Source: Dioscorea cayenensis subsp. rotundata | Lineage: Eukaryota > Streptophyta > Magnoliopsida > Dioscoreales > Dioscoreaceae | Length of the DNA: 64,000 bases | Reading direction: 5' to 3' | Assembly (NCBI RefSeq): GCF_009730915.1 | Contig: NC_052481.1 | Span: 620,001 to 684,000, forward strand | Part shown: one piece after another, positions 59,861 through 64,000 of the stretch | How positions within the stretch are numbered: the stretch's first letter is position 1 | Layout of the letters: each line of letters opens with the position of its first letter | Position numbers and translations under genes: made by a program | Notes under the pieces: model-generated | What the model was told of the DNA's origin: nothing | The model's input: only the letters and a program-made list of their open reading frames with translations | Database searches by the model: none

Positions 59861-61220
59861 AAAGATAAAATTCTTATGAGCATTGAGTAAATTAACCCAG
59901 CATTGGGTAATTAAACTCCCTTTAGATTTTTTTTTATTTAAATTTTTTATGTGTTTTTTCATACAATGTGATGATTATAATTCTCATCCCAAATAGAAGT
60001 ATCTTCATTATGATGATTTACAATTTAATTTTTAAATAAAACATTAATTAATTAACAGTAATAATCATGGGGGTTTGGTAATTAGCACAAAGCGAAGAAG
60101 AAATATTTACTAAACTATATTCGATAATAATTATATAATAAACTATGGGCCCGTTTGGTTACAAGGATTGATCCCCAAGGATTGGGGATCAATCCTTGTG
60201 GCATGTGCATACCCATGTTTGGGCATGCACCTAGGGACATGGGAAGGGATTGAGGGGGGTTGTATACCCCTCAACCCCTTCATACTCATCCCCCTCATTT
60301 TGGAGGGATCGAAAGACGCCCTGAGATGTTAACGCCATTTTTTTTACCATCTACAAATTAGAAAACGACATGCTATATGTTAATGATTGAATAATGTTTT
60401 TGGGTGGAAATTAAAAATGTTGTTATGGTGTGTATTTTTTTTAAAAAAAATATTAGATTTATTAAAATTTTGGTGATTTAAAAATAACTAAATTTGGACA
60501 TTTATTTATTTATTTTAATTAATAATAATTAAATTGTATTTGTCAATTATTAATTTAAAATTTTATTTAAAAAATAAATACATCAATAACTCATTTAAAT
60601 ATTATTTATAAAAATTGGAGGCATTTAATAATTGTTTCTTTTACAATTAAGATACATTATTTAATTAAAATACTCAAGGGTACAAAAGTAAATTTACTAA
60701 AATTTTCCCCTATCCCCTCTCATATTCCTATCCCCATTCCCTTCAACCAAACATTACTTTTATCCCCATCTCCAATCCCCTTTCCCTATTCCTATCCCCA
60801 TCCCCATCCCCTTCCTCTTCCCCATCCCCATATTCTCATTCCCTCTAACCAAACGGGCCCTATGACCCACAATCATTTCTTTCATCTTTTTAATTATTTA
60901 CATTATATATTTCATTAAAACAAAAGTATTTAATCAAACCTTAAATATAATTAATAAAATAATTAACTAACAATATTCAAAATTAATATTTCAAAATAAA
61001 AATTTAAAATAATAAAATATGTGAATAATAATGAATTATTATATCATAATTAATAAAAATAATTAAATAATTCATTTTTTTTATGAAGATACTAACACCG
61101 AGATTGTGGTTAGTAACCCCGATCCCATGGTTACAAACCCCTCTTCCAAGATTTTTTTAATTTTTTAAATATTTTTTTAATCCCAGCATCGCGGTAATTA
61201 ATCTCCCTTTAGATTTTATT
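59860..61220 (+). repeat. dispersed repeat family B, copy 2, split by a MITE
   Basis: It has the landmarks of 46430-47090 in the same order (GAGCATTGAGTA, TAGCACAAAGCGAAGAAG, TATGACCC, GCATCGCGGTAATTAA), interrupted from 60148 to 60857 by an inverted-repeat element. A third partial copy follows at about 61220-61900. Confidence 0.75.
60148..60857. mobile_element. MITE-like element with GGGCCCGTTTGGTTA termini (~710 bp)
   Basis: The ends GGGCCCGTTTGGTTA (60148) and TAACCAAACGGGCCC (to 60857) are perfect 15-bp inverted repeats. The flanks carry TAT on both sides, and the uninterrupted family B sequence (AAAATATGACCC at 46722 and 61560) contains a single TAT there, so TAT is a likely 3-bp target duplication. 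Subterminal parts are rich in ATCCCC/GGGGAT repeats that can pair. There is no coding capacity. The termini resemble Tourist/Harbinger MITEs, though their usual duplication is TWA. Confidence 0.88.
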
Positions 61221-61629
61221 CTTATTTTGAAAATTTTTATGTGTTTTTTTCATACAATGTGATGATTATAATTTTTATCTCAAAATAAAATTATCTTTAT
61301 TATGATGATTTGGAATTTAATTTTTAAATAAAGTATTGAATAAATATGTAAATTCACATATTTTAGTGTGTTTTTCATACAATGTGATTATTATAATTTT
61401 TATCCCAAAATAGAATTATCTTAATTATGATTATTTGCAATTTAATTTCTAAATAGAGTATTAAATAATTAGTAGTAATTATTATGGGGATTTGGTAATT
61501 AGCACAAAGCGAAGAAGAAATATTTACTAAAATATCTTCGATAATAATTATATAATAAAAATATGACCCACAATCATTTCTTTTCATCTTTTTAATTATT
61601 TACCTTTGTATATTTCATTAAAAAAATAT

Positions 61630-62388
61630 GTATTTAATGAAATCTTAAATATAATTAATAAAAATAATTAACTAACAATATTTAAAAATTAATATTTCAA
61701 AAATAAATATTTAAAAATAATAAAAAAATATGTGAATAATAATGAATTATTACATCATAATCAATAAAAATAATACATTTTTTATGAAGATATTAAACTA
61801 TATTCTATAATAATTATACTATAAAAATATGATCACAATCATTTCATTTATCTTTTTAATTATTTAAATTTTATATTTCATTAAAACATATTTATTTAAT
61901 AAAATCATAAATATACCATAAAAATATGAGCTATTCACAACACCAAAAATCAAAAGGAATTGATTAACATCCATTAAATTTGATTTCCTTGCAAACTAAT
62001 CATCCAAATTGATGAAGAGGTATGGTCAGATAGATATACTCCGGCAAAGAAACATCACATGCTTGCTACTATATATGTCTGGTACGATAGTTCAAAGTGT
62101 GTTTTAACCCTCCGGTTGATAGTCAATAGCCAAAACAACTTCACCACTCCCCACATCTCTCAAAGCTTCAACTCGATCACAAAGTGATAAGATACTCAAA
62201 GAGTTAAAAATAGCATTAGCTCCATCCAACTCTAGTTCAGGGAGTGGGTACCTGATGCAGGATCATGGGCTTGTTTGCAAAAATCAACAAGTCGCTTTTG
62301 GGACACTCGCCAATGGCCTCAAAGTGATACCAAAACCCTCCAACAAAGGCTCTTTTATTGGTGATTCACTAACTACTCTTCCTGCCAT
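61630..62388 (+). repeat. direct repeat block C, copy 2
   Basis: The second copy of the 58800-59450 block, about 2.8 kb downstream in the same orientation. It ends at CCTGCCAT, exactly where the adjacent LTR starts. Confidence 0.9.
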
Positions 62389-64000
62389 GTAAAAAAAAAA
62401 GGAATAATACTGTACTTAGCCTTCTATTAGTCCTAATCTCTAAGCTATCTTGTAGCTCACATTCCCTATGTACTCCCTTGATTACCGCCCACATTTTTTT
62501 AGGATCTGAATAGTTCATGGTTCAGCAATATAAACAACACAACCAGCACCATATTTTCTGTGCAGGATTGCAACAATCTTTCTTCTCTGATTGAATTCTT
62601 TCATGGTATCAGAGCCTTTTCTTCTTCCAAAATGTCTCACCACTAGTTCTACCCTCATCTAAAACCATCAAGCACCATGATTTCAACCATAACCGGTTTA
62701 CTCCCAAACGCAACCCCTTCGGCCACTTAATAAATATCAAGCTTGGCCATGAGAATTATCTTCTCTGGAAGGCACAGATGATGCCTTACCTCCGGAGCCA
62801 ACAGCTTCTGGGTTTTGTTGATGGCTCCATCAGCCCTCGAAAAATCATCACCATGTCCACGAGAGTGGCACGACTCAGTTCCCAACCCAGACAGACGTAT
62901 ATGGTCGCAAAGAAGATCAAGCCATCCTCGCCGCCATTCTCTCATCCCCGACTCCGAAGTGTCTCTCAAGTGCTACTCTTAAACACATCTCATGAGGTGT
63001 GGATCGCCTTTGGAATGTAGATTTGCATCACAGCCAAAAAGCGCGGATCATGAATGTTCGTCGCCAACTCGTCACGATCCAGAAAAAGGGCATGCCAATG
63101 GCGCACTACTTTGGAAAGGTCAAGGCCTTGGGTCGATTCACCGAGCACCGCGGTGTTGCCCCTATCTCGAGGAAGAGATTGTCGCATATATGCTCACCGG
63201 CTTGGATGCGATCACGACCCAATTGTGACATCGCTCACCACCAAATCGAACCAAGAAGCCTTAATGATGTATATGCTCACCTCCTCTCCTTTGAGATGCG
63301 CCAGGAACAGAATCAAGCTGTGATGCAAGTGAACTCCACTACCCGGAGCTACCGTGGCGGAGGTCGTGGTCGCAGCTATCGCGGACGCGGCTTCCATGGC
63401 CAGAACCGCAATAATCACGAGCGTCAAGGACAAGGATCGAACAACTACACTACAAACAAGCCAAAGTGCCAAGTGTGTGGCAAGGTGGGGCATGTTGCTC
63501 TAAAATGTTACCACCGATTTGATCATTCCTACCAGGCAGAGGAAACCAAGGTTGTGGCTGCTGCTCATACCTCGCCGGGGTATATGGTGGACACAAATTG
63601 GTACATAGACACAGGCGTGACCGACCATATCACTGGTGAGATCGAGCGCCTTACTGTCCGAGAGAAGTATGGGGACAAGGATCAGGTGCAAGATGCAAAT
63701 GGTTCAGGTATGCGCATTTTTCATATTGGTCATTCACAGATTCATACTCCTTGCCAAACTCATCACTTGAAAAATGTTCTTCATGTTCCAAAAGCTTCTA
63801 AGAATCTTTTGTCAGTACATCAATTTGCTGTCGATAATGATGTTATGTTTGAGTTTTACCCCAATCACTTTGTTGTTAAGGATCTGGCCACGAGGAAGGT
63901 ACTTCTTCAAGGTCACAGTAAAAGTGGCTTGTATCCTTTGCCGTCCAATGTCGCTACCACAACCAAGAGTGCCTTCTCAAGCATAAGAACCTCTCACAAG
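62388..64000 (+). mobile_element. Ty1/copia retrotransposon, 5' part, degraded and cut by window end
   Basis: A likely 5' LTR runs 62388-62603 (TGT...TCTTTCA). The primer site TGGTATCAGAGC (62604-62615) directly follows, complementary to initiator tRNA-Met. Gag begins after it and reads GHENYLLWKAQMMPYLRSQQ near 62745-62805, then falls into several frames up to about 63230, showing indels. An RG-rich stretch (SYRGGGRGRSYRGRGF) precedes the zinc knuckle CQVCGKVGHVALKC near 63467. The protease motif WYIDTGVTDHITG follows at about 63600, then a pre-integrase region (LKNVLHVPKASKNLLSVHQF). Integrase, RT and the 3' LTR would lie beyond the window. With its Gag frames broken the element cannot be autonomous. 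Confidence 0.88.

Noticed and set aside
1..64000. CRISPR arrays, operons, bacterial-type promoters or terminators
   Set aside because: The sequence is plant nuclear DNA; no evenly spaced short repeats with unique spacers are present.

Overview
The window is nuclear DNA of a flowering plant. Its genes have many short exons with GT..AG introns, the intergenic DNA is very AT-rich, and the families present are plant ones (EDR2/DUF1336, full-size ABCB, BEL1-like homeodomain, TOPLESS, AGO4-clade Argonaute). It is about half degraded mobile DNA. The bacilliform pararetrovirus copies and gene style would fit a non-grass monocot, but I cannot name the species. A run of exactly 1000 N (17799-18798) is a scaffold gap.

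Layout. 1-3658 (+): 3' part of an EDR2/DUF1336 gene with a ~198-bp tandem repeat in its intron. 6300-12864 (+): a ten-exon ABCB (P-glycoprotein type) transporter, complete apart from one extra T that shifts the frame. 13067-16678 (-): a complete six-exon ZUFSP-like C78 peptidase with an N-terminal C2H2 finger. After the gap come an orphan exon, a 560-bp inverted-repeat element and a LINE remnant. 20750-23240 (-): a four-exon BEL1-like homeodomain gene with a probable N-terminal frameshift. 25925-27692: a truncated hAT transposon.

27693-37102 holds two partial, broken copies of a Caulimoviridae-type endogenous pararetrovirus joined tail to tail. The minus copy keeps a Met-tRNA primer site and small ORFs linked by TAATG and ATGA overlaps. 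The plus copy keeps protease, RT and RNase H motifs and an extra ORF downstream of RNase H, which together suggest a tungrovirus-like layout. 38272-38445 (-) is the last exon of an AGO4-type gene. 39283-43990 (+) is a TOPLESS-type pseudogene split by a Ty1/copia fragment. 48701-49340 is a two-exon gene start I cannot name.

49754-54035 is a 160-bp tandem repeat whose third unit was split by a 3.8-kb PIF/Harbinger element with a TTA target duplication. 54960-58770 (+) is a scrambled AGO4-clade pseudogene with stops and an internal out-of-order duplication. 58780-62388 is repeat DNA with a directly repeated block and a 710-bp inverted-repeat element whose empty site is visible elsewhere in the window. 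62388-64000 (+) is the 5' end of a degraded Ty1/copia element that runs off the window.

The three likely working loci (ABCB, C78 peptidase, BLH) look independent, with no operon-like relation. Two silencing- or repression-related genes (AGO4, TOPLESS) survive here only as pseudogenes. All functional statements come from reading motifs; no database search was run.
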